A DNA stretch of 64,000 nt from Protonemura montana (GCA_947568835.1 OX387604.1:25449076-25513075); one strand, 5' to 3'. Shown: positions 41,001 to 52,133, counted from the first letter of the stretch. Made by a program: numbers and translations. Notes: generated from the letters alone by a model not told the origin.

Positions 41001-44000
41001 ATATCATGGGCTCAGGGGCTGCTTTCTGGCAAAACTATTCCGGTAAGACATATGCTACTCGAATAGTCTTTCTTATTGTCTTAGAGATTAAGGGTGGTTT
41101 TTTTTTTTTGAGCCAGATGTTCAGTGTTGATTGCAAATATCATTATTTGTGAAGTCAGAAAGATCAGCATAAGCTCAGATTGAATAGCTTACTGGTGTGC
41201 TGAGATTCATTCTATTTTCTTGATATTTGAGAGGTGTTTCGGGCTGTTTTGCTCCGGGGAAATGCATTTGCAAAGACATGATGTAGCCATTGTATTTAAT
41301 ATAAAATCGCAAACGAGAATTTGGTCAGTATGGCTTGTCACCAGCCTACAAAGTGAATGAGGGGGGGGGGGGGTGAAAAAATGCGGCAGGGTGCGAATCG
41401 TCCCATCCGTCAGAGGAAAGCGTGCTCCAGGTAGCACCTGATCAGAATGAAACGTGGGAACGTGAATAAATATTCTATCCAATACGGATTATATCTAAGG
41501 GCTTCTGCTAATGTGCCTGATTTTAATAGAGCATCTACGAAATTAACAAACAAAAAACTATCGAATGGAGTTATTTTATACTACTTCTGATTAAAAAGTT
41601 ACCTATAATGAAAATGTGATGTCGACCGCATATAAGAGATGAACTAATCTTTTATCACAATCATCTACAACATTGCAGCGGTACAGAACCATATTCATCC
41701 ACGCAAAAGATAAAGGCAACAAAATTGGAACCCTTTGCTAGCATGCTCTATTATTATGAGCCAGTGTTAAAATGTATGTTGGCAGCTCTTTTTCGAAATT
41801 ACTTTCGGTAGGTAGCGATGGTATTAAATGAAGCCCGCTCTTGGGCCTGCAGGATTCACGATATTCTCTCCCTGTACCCATTCCCATGCTCCAAACCCCA
41901 TCTGCAAACCACCCAAATAAACCAATTTTAATCGAGAAAATTTCAGCTTTCCGATCATCTGGGCTTAAAAAGTGGATTCTTATAATTTGATAATCTGAAA
42001 GTGGATTCTAATACTTGATACGGTAGATTATCATTATAGGGGCTCTCGGTGCCTTGCGAGAGAACCTGCTTGGCCTGGATGCGGTGGTCAAGATCAGGGT
42101 AGCTTTCATGGGATTTGGAACAATGCAAGGTAATTGGACCAAGCTGGGCAGATTTGGCAAAACATATCATTAGTGGTCAGCTAGTGAAGCCCTGGTCTGT
42201 GTACCTGAATGATTTGCTAAGTTAAACTATACAGCGCTCAGAACAAAGAACTGATTTTATCAAACTTAACTGAATAATTGGCCACAGTATCTGTTATTAT
42301 TATTAATATCTCTAAATACTATGTTTATTAGGGTGGATTTCGTTTGTCAGTTATATTAACTTCTTTCCTCTCCTCATCTATTTCTATTCATACCATCCAA
42401 TATATTTTACCCATCAACACATTTTGATTGTGCTCAGATTAATACGCTTCTTTTCAAATTACATTTCTGGCGATCTGCGTAGAAAAAAACTTAAGATGTC
42501 TCATGATAATATGAAAGCAAACTTAGGAATGATCTATGATCGTAAAGTCTATCACTGGCTTCAAAGAGAATCAAACTTTAAAAAGTTGAACAATAATTGA
42601 ATCGAAATAAAAGCGTTTGAACAGCTTTTCTTTCTTGTTGTGGCCAGCTTGGCTGCAGACTCGGAAGCTATTGAACTACAACAGCCATCGAATAGCAGGC
42701 ACCATGAAACGTGGCTAGATATAATGTATTGACTGCGTATCGAATCGCTAGCTACTGGATCTCTGCAGGATCCATTCTTGGCCATTGTATTAATTGTGTG
42801 CAGACCATTTCTATTGATTGACTATCACAGTAGCTTCGATACCTATATCTTTCACAAGAATTAATTACAATTTAAATGCGAAGTCATAGGGACACCATTA
42901 AAGATTTGGCTCCAACAGCTTTTCGATTCTTTCGTTTCCTTTTCTTCTCCCCTTGAAATCAGATTCTTTCAATCCAACCGTTTATCACGGTTGTCTCTAC
43001 CAATTTCAATTCGATTCTAAATAGAGTTAATTTCAAAGTGGATTCCTATAAGTGATCATTCAGAATTGTGAACTACCTGCTGTTGGAAAAAAGGTATCAT
43101 GAAACAGTTTTAACTAGATCTGTACGATTTCGACGCTGTAGAGTCAGACAATACGAAATTGCATTCCTCTTCGAGTCGGCCACTTGCCTGTTCCAGAACA
43201 ACGGCGTTTAGCCATCTATTCTTGTGATTGTTCCGCGTCAAAACACGAAGGATCTACTATTGATTCACCAGCATCACATGATAAGATACTAGATTCAATT
43301 AATCAACATTTCCAATCTAAGACAATCGACGACACGTCCCAACAGTAAACTAACCCCAAAAGAAAAATCAAGAAACTAATACCAATACTTTATCTTGTTC
43401 TTGACACCTAACTCGGAAACTCAATTCTGTCGGTGATATAGGTATAGATAGAGTGTTATCAGACAACATCAATATCGGCTTTAAGTGTACCTGTCTTTTG
43501 ATTTGTCAGTGCGCGGTACCGCGTACAGAGTTAAGCAAGTCGCCAAGGGAAATTAAACCTTATAGTGTCTTCATAAATTTCAGCTATAATATTACAATAG
43601 GCATACGTAGGCACTAAGTCTAAGGCAAACGGTTAAACTCGATGGCATTGCTCCAAAGTGACGAGTAAACTTTGAAAACGATGATGTGAGGAAAACACAA
43701 GGTGCTCTTATAAAATGCATGAGATTTGCTTGCTGAATCATCGTTCCCTACTCCTATATTCATCTACAGCATCTACATACATTGTTCACTTCGACTTAAG
43801 ACACTAGAGGCTAAATTATCGGAGCAAGGAATGACAAGCACACTTGCCAGTAATGCAAAGTAGGTGCGACAACGAAAGGTAGTTAAATGTTAGTTTATTA
43901 CAAATGGGTAACATCCCTGCTTGGACCTCGCTGAAGTATTAGGAGGAAACAACGCTTGTTTTCTGTTCTCAAGAAACCTGTGATTACTTTCTCTCAACTT

Positions 44001-46459
44001 TTAAGGAAGACGATCTCGTGAGGTTTCAAGTCAGGCTATAATCAGATTTTAAACACTTTGCTATTGTAAAATGCAGGTTTTATGGTAATTTTTGTAAAAT
44101 ATATCTGAAACCGATTCAATCGTTGCGATTGCAAGGGCCAACAAATGGTTAGCGTGAACTATGATGCACCGAAAAAAAATTACAATAAAAATGACCAGAA
44201 ATGTTGTCAACACTTGCAACTGTCCATTTATGACAATGCTTTTAGCTGATAATATCATCCCCTTTTTATACAATCTTGAGCTAGAAACGAACATTTATAT
44301 GATGAGCGTCATGAGCTCGTGGGGATGGATTGGTATACGGGTAATTCGTGTGCCCCGGGCGAACTGAAAAGGGGAGAGAAACTGAAAAGATACATAGATA
44401 CCTCGGCATTCTTAGTCGCATCGCTTATTAACTTGGATTGAAAAGCGTTGACGCAACTCTTTGAGACGGCATGATTCAATTTGATTTCCTCATACGTCTC
44501 GAGGTAATAACTATTCCATCTTAACCCACGACGCGCTTTAGCCAAGGTACACGCTTCGGGAGTTGCATTATACAAATTGCAAATAAAAAGTCATTTTTGT
44601 ATTTAAAAATAAGCCCATACAAAAGGGGGAATGAACATTTGTTGCGGAAGTAAATGTTAAATTGTAATAGAAACGAAGTGAACCGTGAAATTGAATAAAC
44701 TAGTCTATAGTAAGATGTTATAGCTCATGGGATTATATTGGCTATACGTACAACAATGGTAACAACTTTCGGGGAATTTTCTTACGATTATATTTCCAAC
44801 TCAATTGGGGCCTTAAACTCGTGGAAAAAGTGTCGTTGCCGTTTTTCGAAACTGTTTTTTACGAAATTACCTATCCGTTGAGTTTCCTTTCTTGAATGTT
44901 CTGAATTGTATTATTCGAAAAAAGTGTCAATTCGAACAGTTTTTCACCGAATTTTTTTTTTGTTATCACAGAATCACTGGCCCAAGAATTGGAGTTGGAA
45001 CGGAAGTCTCGGCAACAACAGCAACAACAGCAACAGCACCAGCAGGCTGAAAGGGACGTCAAGTCTCCGTTGCAAGGTAATTACTCTCGTGCACTTACAA
45101 CTCAACGTTTCCCATTACACAATTACAGGACATTACATTTTTTACCTGACACTAACGTCAAACCATTTTCAAAGATAATCACAAAAAAAAATTGTTTGTG
45201 TCCAATTCCTGAGATAAAATAATCTTCAAATTGAGAAACGCTATTACATTTCTCGGGTATTTACATACCGAATCCTAATCCGAACTAACTTTAAAATCAT
45301 ACATAAATATTGCTTCTACAAATGGCAATAAAAAGTCGCTTTAGCCCCTGAAATTCCGAAAGCATGTTTCCTTGCTAAAATGGTGTATCAACATCTTGAA
45401 AAGCACACGCTTTCTCCCCCTACCCCCCGCAATGCAGAGCAAACCCTCATCCACCCCGCGTGCGTTCCTCTGGCTCCCTGAATCAGTTTAGCAATATTGA
45501 ATTAAGAGCGAGTCTGGCAGTGATCTGTCAAAAACATAACGCCAGTTTTCAGTCCCAAAATGATTGATAGTAAAATGTAGAAAGAGAAAGAGCAGGATAA
45601 CGCGCTACTCACTTCTTATTTTAAGGGGATGGATAGAGAAAGACATGAACTAATGATTGATGAAAATTAATAACCGTTCTTCGCCCAAAACGGTAAAAAT
45701 TATATTTACAGCAAGATGTTGCTATCAAACTTGTATTTATTAACGAAAATAGCTGATGTTGGATAGATTGAACCCTCTGTTCTAAAGATATATGCATACT
45801 GCATAGAAACCGCAACTATACAAGCTCAAGCCAATCTAATCTTAGAGCTAAGTTCATACACGGCTTGCGTTAGCTAATTAAACTTAACTACCAAGCCATT
45901 ACGTCTTCCGATGGACTTGCTGTGTTTCCTACTTTATCATTCAGAAGCGAAGTTTGGTGATGAAATTGCATTATCTTCGATTAGAGTCAGGAGTCAGGAG
46001 TAAGGAGTCAGGAGTAAGGAGTCAGGAGGCAGGTTAACTGAAAATTGGATTGAAATTGTTCTGAAAAAACGCTCCCCCTGGTATTTCTATTATCCAGTTT
46101 CTATCGACAAAATCTTATGAGCATCACTGCTTTTCACTATCACACGTTTAGCTAAAAGTCTAGTTTATTATTGAACCATTCGTTATCTTGTTCAAGGTTG
46201 AATAGCGGGCCCAGTTGACCTTGAGTTGCAATAAAATTGCCTAACATTATGGTGTATCAACTATCCAACTCTTTTCAACCGGTGCCTGGAAAGAAAGTTG
46301 GGAAAACTTGAGATTACTGGAATTACCTATTATCTGGAATTGTACACTTTTATAGTTCTTTCTTTTGGCGAATATTAACTGAATGTTTGCCCATTTTTTT
46401 TTGCAGAATCTCGCAGCGGTTACTACAAAAACTCAGTGCTGTTCACGAGTGCTACATAA
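11000..46459 (+). CDS. dac: dachshund (dac/DACH) transcription cofactor, 3' part of gene (five exons)
   Basis: Dachshund is a nuclear SKI/SNO-related transcription cofactor that acts with Eyes absent and Sine oculis in retinal determination, and in leg and brain patterning. Only the C-terminal end is here, about 196 residues if all five exons are joined. Exons 1 and 2 encode the conserved C-terminal coiled coil (Dachbox-C/DD2), with the stretches LKMDVLREREVKESLERQL and YQKRLKKERKARRRLQ, matching the family in register and spacing. The later exons give a Gly-rich segment, ESLAQELELERKSR followed by polyglutamine, and a short tail ending in stop 46457-46459. All junctions are GT-AG and phase 1, so the spliced frame is continuous. 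The N-terminal SKI/SNO/Dac DNA-binding domain is not in the window and must lie 5' of it. Identity is very secure; the exact isoform structure is inferred. Confidence 0.95.
14556..14575. repeat. C20 homopolymer
   Basis: Twenty consecutive cytosines in dac intronic DNA, followed by a C-rich stretch. The length may be imprecise because such runs are hard to sequence. Confidence 0.85.
14727..14760. repeat. Short 7-bp tandem repeat (CCGCTCA)
   Basis: Three successive CCGCTCA units and a further imperfect copy after a short interruption. A minor intronic repeat. Confidence 0.75.
17149..17196. repeat. 12-bp tandem repeat (CGTAGGGCACAG)
   Basis: Four 12-bp units followed by a partial unit that runs into a G tract. 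Because 12 is a multiple of three, the opposite strand reads AVPY repeats; there is no independent sign that this is translated. Confidence 0.9.
18294..18929 (+). other. Long unassigned reading frame in dac intron (211 codons)
   Basis: The longest non-repetitive frame in the window. The first half is rich in Arg, Ser, Pro and Phe (MPCRSRFGLFHFQTFGRM), the second half in Lys, Ile and Leu. I see no domain, signal peptide or repeat. A second frame (18614-18859) is open beneath it, which suggests locally low stop density rather than coding selection. It lies inside a dac intron on the same strand. Probably chance, but unusually long. Confidence 0.2.
22704..22724. repeat. (GATTA)n microsatellite
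   Basis: Four tandem GATTA-type pentamers in the large dac intron. Confidence 0.8.
28076..28106. repeat. GGC/GAC GC-rich trinucleotide tract
   Basis: A run of GGC triplets interspersed with GAC, a clear GC-rich island in AT-rich intron. No supported exon boundary flanks it. Confidence 0.75.
31456..31484. repeat. 9-bp tandem repeat (CTGCAACGG)
   Basis: Three perfect 9-bp units in the large dac intron. The opposite strand reads PLQ repeats at the end of a 101-codon frame that I do not consider a gene. Confidence 0.8.
37361..37507 (+). CDS. dac: dac exon: second half of Dachbox-C coiled coil
   Basis: The exon has 147 nt, with acceptor ttgttgcag and donor GTAAGT at 37508, phase 1 at both ends. 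Joined to the previous exon it reads EQKIR-VLYQKRLKKERKA, the same length across the junction as vertebrate DACH. It continues through RRRLQDQLELEMKRRSQ to ALRVLN, which is a conserved end of the DD2 helix in the family. The domain is known to mediate protein contacts, including with Eyes absent. About 26 kb of intron separates it from the preceding exon. Confidence 0.95.
37531..37578. repeat. 12-bp GC-rich repeat next to a dac splice donor
   Basis: Four units of GGCGTCGGTRCC-type sequence begin 24 bases after the donor of the 37361-37507 exon. They stay in the exon's reading frame as Gly-Val/Thr-Gly repeats and are followed by TAG at 37582-37584, so a retained intron would add a defined short tail. 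Confidence 0.9.
39671..39721. repeat. (CCT)n microsatellite
   Basis: About seventeen CCT/CTC triplets with a single interruption (CAT) in dac intron. Confidence 0.9.
40842..41042 (+). CDS. dac: dac exon: Gly-rich insert, candidate cassette exon
   Basis: The exon has 201 nt (exactly 67 codons), acceptor gcatacag and donor GTAAGA at 41043, phase 1 at both ends. In the frame set by its neighbours it reads EAGREEHRVSNEQQ, then a Gly/Pro-rich stretch (GVGGTGGVGPSPGHGG), then KQWNYAGLDIMGSGAAFWQN. It is much more GC-rich than the introns around it. Vertebrate DACH goes directly from LRVLN to a DSLTPEIE-like segment, so this block is an insertion relative to vertebrates. A second frame is also open across the exon, but only the stated frame joins both neighbours. 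Confidence that it is coding is high because phase and both splice sites fit. Confidence 0.85.
41043..44971 (+). other. dac: dac intron
   Basis: The intron runs from donor GTAAGA to acceptor gttatcacag. It contains a G13 run at 41361-41373 and otherwise ordinary AT-rich sequence. Open frames here are short and unrecognised. Confidence 0.8.
41361..41373. repeat. G13 homopolymer
   Basis: Thirteen consecutive guanines in dac intron. Confidence 0.85.
44972..45076 (+). CDS. dac: dac exon with polyglutamine tract
   Basis: The exon has 105 nt, acceptor gttatcacag and donor GTAATT at 45077, phase 1 at both ends. It encodes ESLAQELELERKSR, then eight glutamines, HQQ, then AERDVKSPLQ. The first part aligns with the DSLTPEIE region of vertebrate DACH. 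The glutamines use mixed CAA and CAG codons (45015-45047), which normally limits pure repeat expansion. The opposite strand is open through the repeat as a run of cysteines, which is only a shadow. Confidence 0.93.
45077..46406 (+). other. dac: dac last intron
   Basis: The intron runs from donor GTAATT to acceptor tttgcag. It contains seven units of a 7-bp repeat (45984-46032). I see no gene in it. Confidence 0.8.
45984..46032. repeat. 7-bp tandem repeat (GAGTCAG/GAGTAAG)
   Basis: Seven consecutive 7-bp units in the last dac intron. Units of GAGTCAG and GAGTAAG partly alternate and the last is GAGGCAG. Confidence 0.9.
46407..46459 (+). CDS. dac: dac terminal exon with stop codon
   Basis: The acceptor is a long T tract plus tttgcag ending at 46406. 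The exon enters in phase 1 and encodes ESRSGYYKNSVLFTSAT, followed by TAA at 46457-46459. The position and the Tyr/Lys-bearing short tail resemble the vertebrate DACH C-terminus (a GRLYLKTTVMY-like ending), although similarity is limited. The 3' UTR follows directly. Confidence 0.88.
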
Positions 46460-46620
46460 TAAGTGGATCATGAATGCGTTACTCGACTTCCCAAGAACAA
46501 TTCAAAAAGATCTCAAAACCAACTTAAAATTTCAAACAGTGCCATCGTAAGCTCGTGGATATCGAAGACAGAACAGTTAAACAGATCAAATAAAGTACAT
46601 TAGAGAATTGAGAAGAAGTA
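46460..46620 (+). other. dac: dac 3' UTR, proximal part
   Basis: Non-coding sequence directly after the dac stop codon, up to and just past the first canonical poly(A) signal. Longer 3' UTR isoforms are possible because AATAAA-like sequences also occur further downstream, around 47.49 kb. The true end needs transcript data. Confidence 0.5.
46589..46594 (+). terminator. Candidate dac poly(A) signal AATAAA
   Basis: A canonical AATAAA hexamer lies about 130 bases after the dac stop codon, on the transcript strand. Use of the site is inferred from position only. Confidence 0.5.
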
Positions 46621-49073
46621 TTTGAGAATATAGCGGCAATTCATGAGTGTTTCGTAATTATTAAACTACAACATGCCATTGTCAGCAAAAGTAACGAAGG
46701 GTTAATTAATTTATTGATTGTCTTTAACAAAGAAACGAGAAAAAAAAACACAATAATGATATCTTACTGCAGTCAGTAAGCGTGTAAATGTAAATCTTAA
46801 TTACATGTAAACTTTCATAGAGTCAGCTTTATGCGTTTTAGGTTAGATGACTTCGTGTATGTGTAAAGATGCAATTATTATTACTATTATTACTACAATT
46901 ATTATCATTATTATTATTATTATATTCTATTATAAAGCAAGTCATCACAAAGACTGTTATATGAATATGTTTCAACAATGTTATAAATATATAAATCTAC
47001 ATAATGCAGAAAACGGCTCGATATGTTCCATCAGTGTTGAAAATAATCTGATAATGACACATTAGAAATTAGTGAACTTATGTAGTTCTTTGTCTAGATT
47101 GGTAATTCTTAAATTGTGACACCATCCTTCATCATGTCATAGGTCACATATCACATTACGGCGAAGTTAGTTTTAATATCAATCATCTCATATTAGCAGT
47201 CAATTGTAGCTGAAAAATCTAAACGCATGAAAATGCGTTTAAAGAAACGAACGAAAGACCAGCTGTACCAGTACTTGTATCAAAGAATTCAAGCAAACAA
47301 TTGTATTATTCAATAATGTTTCGTTGTAGATATAATATATTATTATATATGAAATATGAAAAAATCAGACTGCAATTTTAAATGGTTTCAAAAATATTGT
47401 GATTTTGGCAGTTAGTGTACTTACGCGTGTAAAAAGTGGATAAGTAGATGTATGAACAACGTAACGTTGTCACTGTGCAAATCGTGCAAATAAAATAAAC
47501 ACTAAATGCTACTAAATAACAAAAAAGAAGAAGCGAGCAGGGAGTCACAAGCCATGTGTATGTAGTCATAGATTCTTATCAACAATATAAGGTTAACCTT
47601 TTAATGAATGCTATCGCTTTGTATTTGATATTAATTGATTATTATTGTTGTTCGGTGTATTAGCGTTCCACAAAGACTTGTTGGTATCTCATGCCCGTAA
47701 AACGAGGATAGTCCATCAAATTTAGTAAGACAGCCCAAATTTCCAATGTACCAACTGCAGTCGAATGAATTTAGTGGATGTGAGAGTATATTATTACTTC
47801 TTGATTTGCCCCAATTACATCTTACTTGATTATAAATTAAACTAAAAAAAGTGTCAGCGATAATTAAGCTGATTCAATTTGGAATTCGAACCAGTTCTGG
47901 TAGCAGGTATGAAACTTAGAGGGATGCTACTCTCGGAGATGTGTGGTAAACTTGATGACAGTACTGTAGCGCTTTCTATGTTCCTTAAAAGCAACTAAAT
48001 CGAGAGGGAGTTTTTTGCATGAAACTTTTCAATACACTTTGCACTATGAAAAAAAAACATGTAATTTACAAGAAAGGGCATCGACAAATTAAATGCCGGT
48101 CATTCCAATCACTATCGAATACAAATTACTCAAAATATTCATATATAAAAGTGTAAATAAGTTTGATAATCAATTTTCGGTCAGATTTTTTGATACCAGT
48201 GAATTTGAGAATCGGTGAGCGTGAAAGTGTCGTTTTGGCAACCTAGCCCTTCCATATTCTGATCAGTATACGCCCTGGACAATCAATCATAAGCTCAGTG
48301 CGACGCTCAGGCACGCCGGCGCCGGTATGGGCTCGAGCGGTCCCTCTCAAATTCTAATAATAAATAACAATAAAATTATATTATTTCTTAGAAGTGAGTA
48401 GAATGCTAAAAAAAAAGATCAAAGGGTACAACCCTTTAGCCATTCAACAAATCAAATGACAAAATCTGACAAAATCTGACAAAATGTACTTGAAATTGTA
48501 AATGCCAGTTCACTGATTCAATTTATTTATGTTCCAAACTCTATGTCATAGTAGGTATTTGATAATGACATTTTATGTATTCGAGTAAAATATTTGTGAT
48601 GGTATAGACGGCTTGTGAAATTGATACCTATTCATAATTTATTGCAATTTTTATTCAACATGTCAAAGAAAACAAAGTAAGTAATTTTCAATGTCTACAC
48701 TTAACCGTGTTTAATTGCGAATTACCTAGTTACAGAAAATTACGCCACGAAGGCTTAGCTCTGTAGTGCCATGTTGATGGAATTAAACAAATGTTTATAT
48801 TGCCGTACATTGCTTCATTAAATCAATCAGCATTTGTTTATGAATCACCGTCTTATGTTTTTGTCTCCTACCCTCAACAAACACTGTCACTTACATCATA
48901 ATGTTGAGTCTAAAATCTCACCAGCTCTTCAACTATTTTAGAGGTTTAAAGCTTGATCCATTTCAACATATCTATTATACCAAGGCGCCATTTTTGCAAT
49001 CATAGATGGAGGGTGAAGTTGTAACGCAGTAAAAGGTCATAATTTTTAAGGGCTTGATCCCCCCCCCCCCCCC
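46621..49073. other. Intergenic region after dac
   Basis: AT-rich sequence with the ATT microsatellite and no reading frame or splice structure that I can support as a gene. Part of it may belong to a longer dac 3' UTR. Confidence 0.6.
46872..46935. repeat. (ATT)n-rich microsatellite
   Basis: Imperfect ATT/ACT triplet run just downstream of the dac 3' end. Confidence 0.8.
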
Positions 49074-49074
49074 C
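49059..49074. repeat. C16 homopolymer beside the hAT element
   Basis: Sixteen cytosines directly abut, and share one base with, the left target duplication of the hAT-like element. Confidence 0.85.
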
Positions 49075-49081
49075 TGTAGAT

Positions 49082-49548
49082 CAGTCTTTCCCAAAATTTG
49101 GACATCTGTGTACTCTTTCTATAATTTTCAAAACACCGAGTACCCTCGTCAAAAAAAAAAGTGTATGGGTCGTTTTATGTCAAATCGACAAAAATATTAA
49201 AATTGAACCTTATCAAATTTTAACCTTAAAAAAATGTCAGCAAACAAACAGAGTAGGTTTAGGACAGAAAATTTTAAAAATTTTAAAAATTAATTGCACT
49301 GTTCATGCGCAGCAGCCGTCTGACATTGAGCCATTGGAAGGCTGAGAACATTTTGTTATGTTCAGGTAAAAAAAATGCGTGAAAACGTAGAAATTCAATT
49401 CATGGGTTGCCCACGCTTGAAATTCAAAAAAATATTTCTGATATGCGTCTAGTAGTTAAGTGAACTTGCCAGTAAATTACATCGCATACCCCCACTGCAC
49501 TCTTCGCGTTCCCCTAGGGGTACACGAACCACTCTTTGGGAAAAACTG
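49082..49548. mobile_element. Non-autonomous hAT-like DNA transposon (467 bp)
   Basis: The left end reads CAGTCTTTCCCAAAA and the inverted right end reads CAGTTTTTCCCAAAG, matching at 13 of 15 positions. Weaker inverted similarity continues inward, including GTGTAC at both ends. The flanks carry an 8-bp target duplication with one mismatch: CTGTAGAT at 49074-49081 and CTGCAGAT at 49549-49556. Terminal CAG, a CCCAAA-containing inverted repeat, an inner CCCCTAGGGGTAC palindrome and 8-bp duplications are hallmarks of the hAT superfamily. There is no transposase frame inside, so it would depend on an enzyme supplied elsewhere. Confidence 0.85.
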
Positions 49549-49556
49549 CTGCAGAT

Positions 49557-51890
49557 CAAACACTTTCAATTAAGAGGGCTTAAGTTTAATTTTGTTGACC
49601 ACATTTTTTCCTTGCATCTTGTCAACTTTTAAGATTTTCTGTTGCATAGTTTCTGACATGTCTGAAGATTGTTGAGAGGGGGGGGGGGGGGGGAGGGGGG
49701 GAGCTTTGCTCCGATCAAAACTCGTGGGCCTCACAAATTCTGGTGCCATTACGGTGCCGTTCTGCCTCGAAGCACTGAACCGCTGTCGGTGAAGAATCTC
49801 TCGACCTGCTTACTCACTAATTATAGGATACCTCATGCACCATGCATATGAGCATCAATTCCCGCTAATCGCTACCGAATTACCTTGCGCGGGGCAAATT
49901 TTCAATGCGAACGTATCGAGAGCGAATGAAGTCTACAACAATAGGCACTCAAATTCGAACCCACGAGGAGGTCGCTTAGCGAATAGTTAGGTCCGGTTTA
50001 GCAAAAATCTCAACACCTAGTTGAATATTTGTTGAAATAAGAGCAATGGCAACTTCATATCACATAAATTGGCATTTAGATGTAGAAAATTATATTTCGG
50101 GAAAATAAACGAATTGAAAATGTGGCATAGAAAACTGAGTCTTAGCTCAGAAATTGATTGCGGGTGAATTACTGAAATAAGTGCACGACTTGTAATAGTG
50201 CCTAGTTGTTAGATCTTTAGCGGACCTAATGTGAACTAGATCCCAGGTCTACAGAATCTCATTCGAATGCATTTTTGACTAGAAAGAAAACTTCTAAGAC
50301 CAAACTATTCCAATCACTTCAACATTTGTTGACGCAAACAAATTTGTAGTGCAGTCTGTCGCGACCTTCTCTTCTTTTTAGTTTACTGAAAACCCAAAAA
50401 CCCCTTAATAAACGCAAACTCTGGTGCTAAAAAAAAGCAAATGGTGGGGTGTTCTCCTGCAAAAATTAAAGACTTTTACCTCTCTTTGCAGTAAAAGCCT
50501 GAAGGGGTACAATGCAAATTTAAAAAAAGTCTAATTTTACGCCTGGGAGTTATACTTCTTAATGTTCTGCAGAGAGTCGTGTATTGCCTATCTTCAATTT
50601 TTTTTTATATATTGCGAGTTAATGTATTGGAGACTCGTCTCATGGTTTTTCTTCTGATAGGCAACTGAATGGATGCTGTTAAGACAACTGGCGGCGTCTT
50701 TAAGATCTACATTTTCTATAAAAACAGTACCCAAAGCTAACAGAACACATCTTCCTCTCAACGTTGGGCAATTACCCAAAAAACAAGGTTGCAAAATTTG
50801 TACCTACTGGTGTGGTACCAAAAAACGTTAATTTTTTGTAAATCTTTTATCATTTGTTGAGGAGAAGGTGAAGGAAGATGGTCCAATCTTGGAATGTTTA
50901 CCATAAGCAGATAAAGTGATGTTGCTTCTTTGGCTAATTAAAGAAAGAAATCCTTTGCTAGCTTTAACTGCATTCAAGAATACGGATTTCGGCTTTTTTA
51001 ATCACAATCGTCTATAGAGTGATTAGTAGATTAGACAACGCTGTCCCTTTGACTACCTACGCATTTAATGCCCATACTTAAGAGGAAGCAAAAGCAAGGA
51101 GTGTAATTGCATTAATCAGGAGGGAAAACAAACAAGCATATAATACCTCTTCTGTAACTTTCATTTACACTGTCACATTATCAGTAAGATTATCTAACAT
51201 GTTGATATATTTTTGCACAGTAAGATACCACAGTACAGGCACACATCTGGCATTACGGGCAACAACCAGATTTGAGGAGCACCTGATTTTTGACAAACAA
51301 TCATTGATAATTTATTACATAATTCACACTTTATAAAAATCATTAGCTGTCATAGAAACTGTGACCCCAAGAACCTGAATAGAAAATAAGCTTGTTCTAA
51401 TCCATTCACTAATATCATTGATATTTTAAAGTATAAAATCATTTATAATTGCATACAAATAATTATTTTAGCAATGTCGTAAACCCTAACCACCGCTTCA
51501 TTATTGGATTGGTTGGGATAAAAAATACATTGAAATTTACAATCACAGCAACCTGAACCCTGAGCTTATGAACTTATATATATTTCCAAAAATAAATTCA
51601 CCTTTAATATAGTGTAGAAGCGTTGAGTTGCAACACTAGAAGCCTTTTGGCACTTGGTTCCAACTAATTTTGTCACCTAACTTTACTTACATAAACACGT
51701 CTTACATTAAAATATCACAAACTTCCATTCTTCTTCTACCACTTGATGCCATCGCCTATTGTGTTAAATTTTATTTTTAATCTGTCGTTTTTTCTTTTTG
51801 CCTTCCCCTATACTTTATAAATGCTTCTGCAAATTCACACCTTGATCCCTATTCATTTACACTTGTTTTTAAATGCCTTTTTCTTTTGGC
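49557..51890. other. Intergenic region between the hAT element and HMGCL
   Basis: Contains the G-rich run and a possible degenerate tRNA-like sequence on the - strand near 49930-50010 (GTGGGTTCGAATTTG resembles a box B). I see no supported gene. Confidence 0.5.
49678..49702. repeat. G-rich homopolymer (G16 A G6 onward)
   Basis: Sixteen guanines, one A, then another G run, in the intergenic region. Confidence 0.85.
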
Positions 51891-51891
51891 A

Positions 51892-51897
51892 TTTATT
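51892..51897 (-). terminator. Candidate HMGCL poly(A) signal
   Basis: AATAAA on the - strand, about 240 bases past the HMGCL stop codon. Use is inferred from orientation and distance. Confidence 0.5.
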
Positions 51898-52133
51898 ATC
51901 TGCCAAGTAATAATCTCAGTAACGAGAGTCGTCCATTGCAAACGAAGAATCTTGTTGTTCTGATTCAGACCACAGAAAGTCCAGCAAAGATTACAAGCTA
52001 GCAAGCTAAGGTAGCCAGCAAGATAAACTTTTAGCTTAACGCAAAGTATAAAGTTTACTCAATGCAATACCAAAGTTTACTAAAAACTTGTTAAACTCAA
52101 CTCCTTGCTGACTTTGGATCTTGTAGGATGTCG

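Noticed and set aside
40809-41066. Alternative frame over the dac cassette exon (MSNNPKQRTPVGSG and onward)
   Set aside because: It does not match the phase of either neighbouring dac exon; the other frame joins both.
44871-45062. Cysteine-run frame on the - strand
   Set aside because: It is the complement of the dac CAA/CAG glutamine codons.
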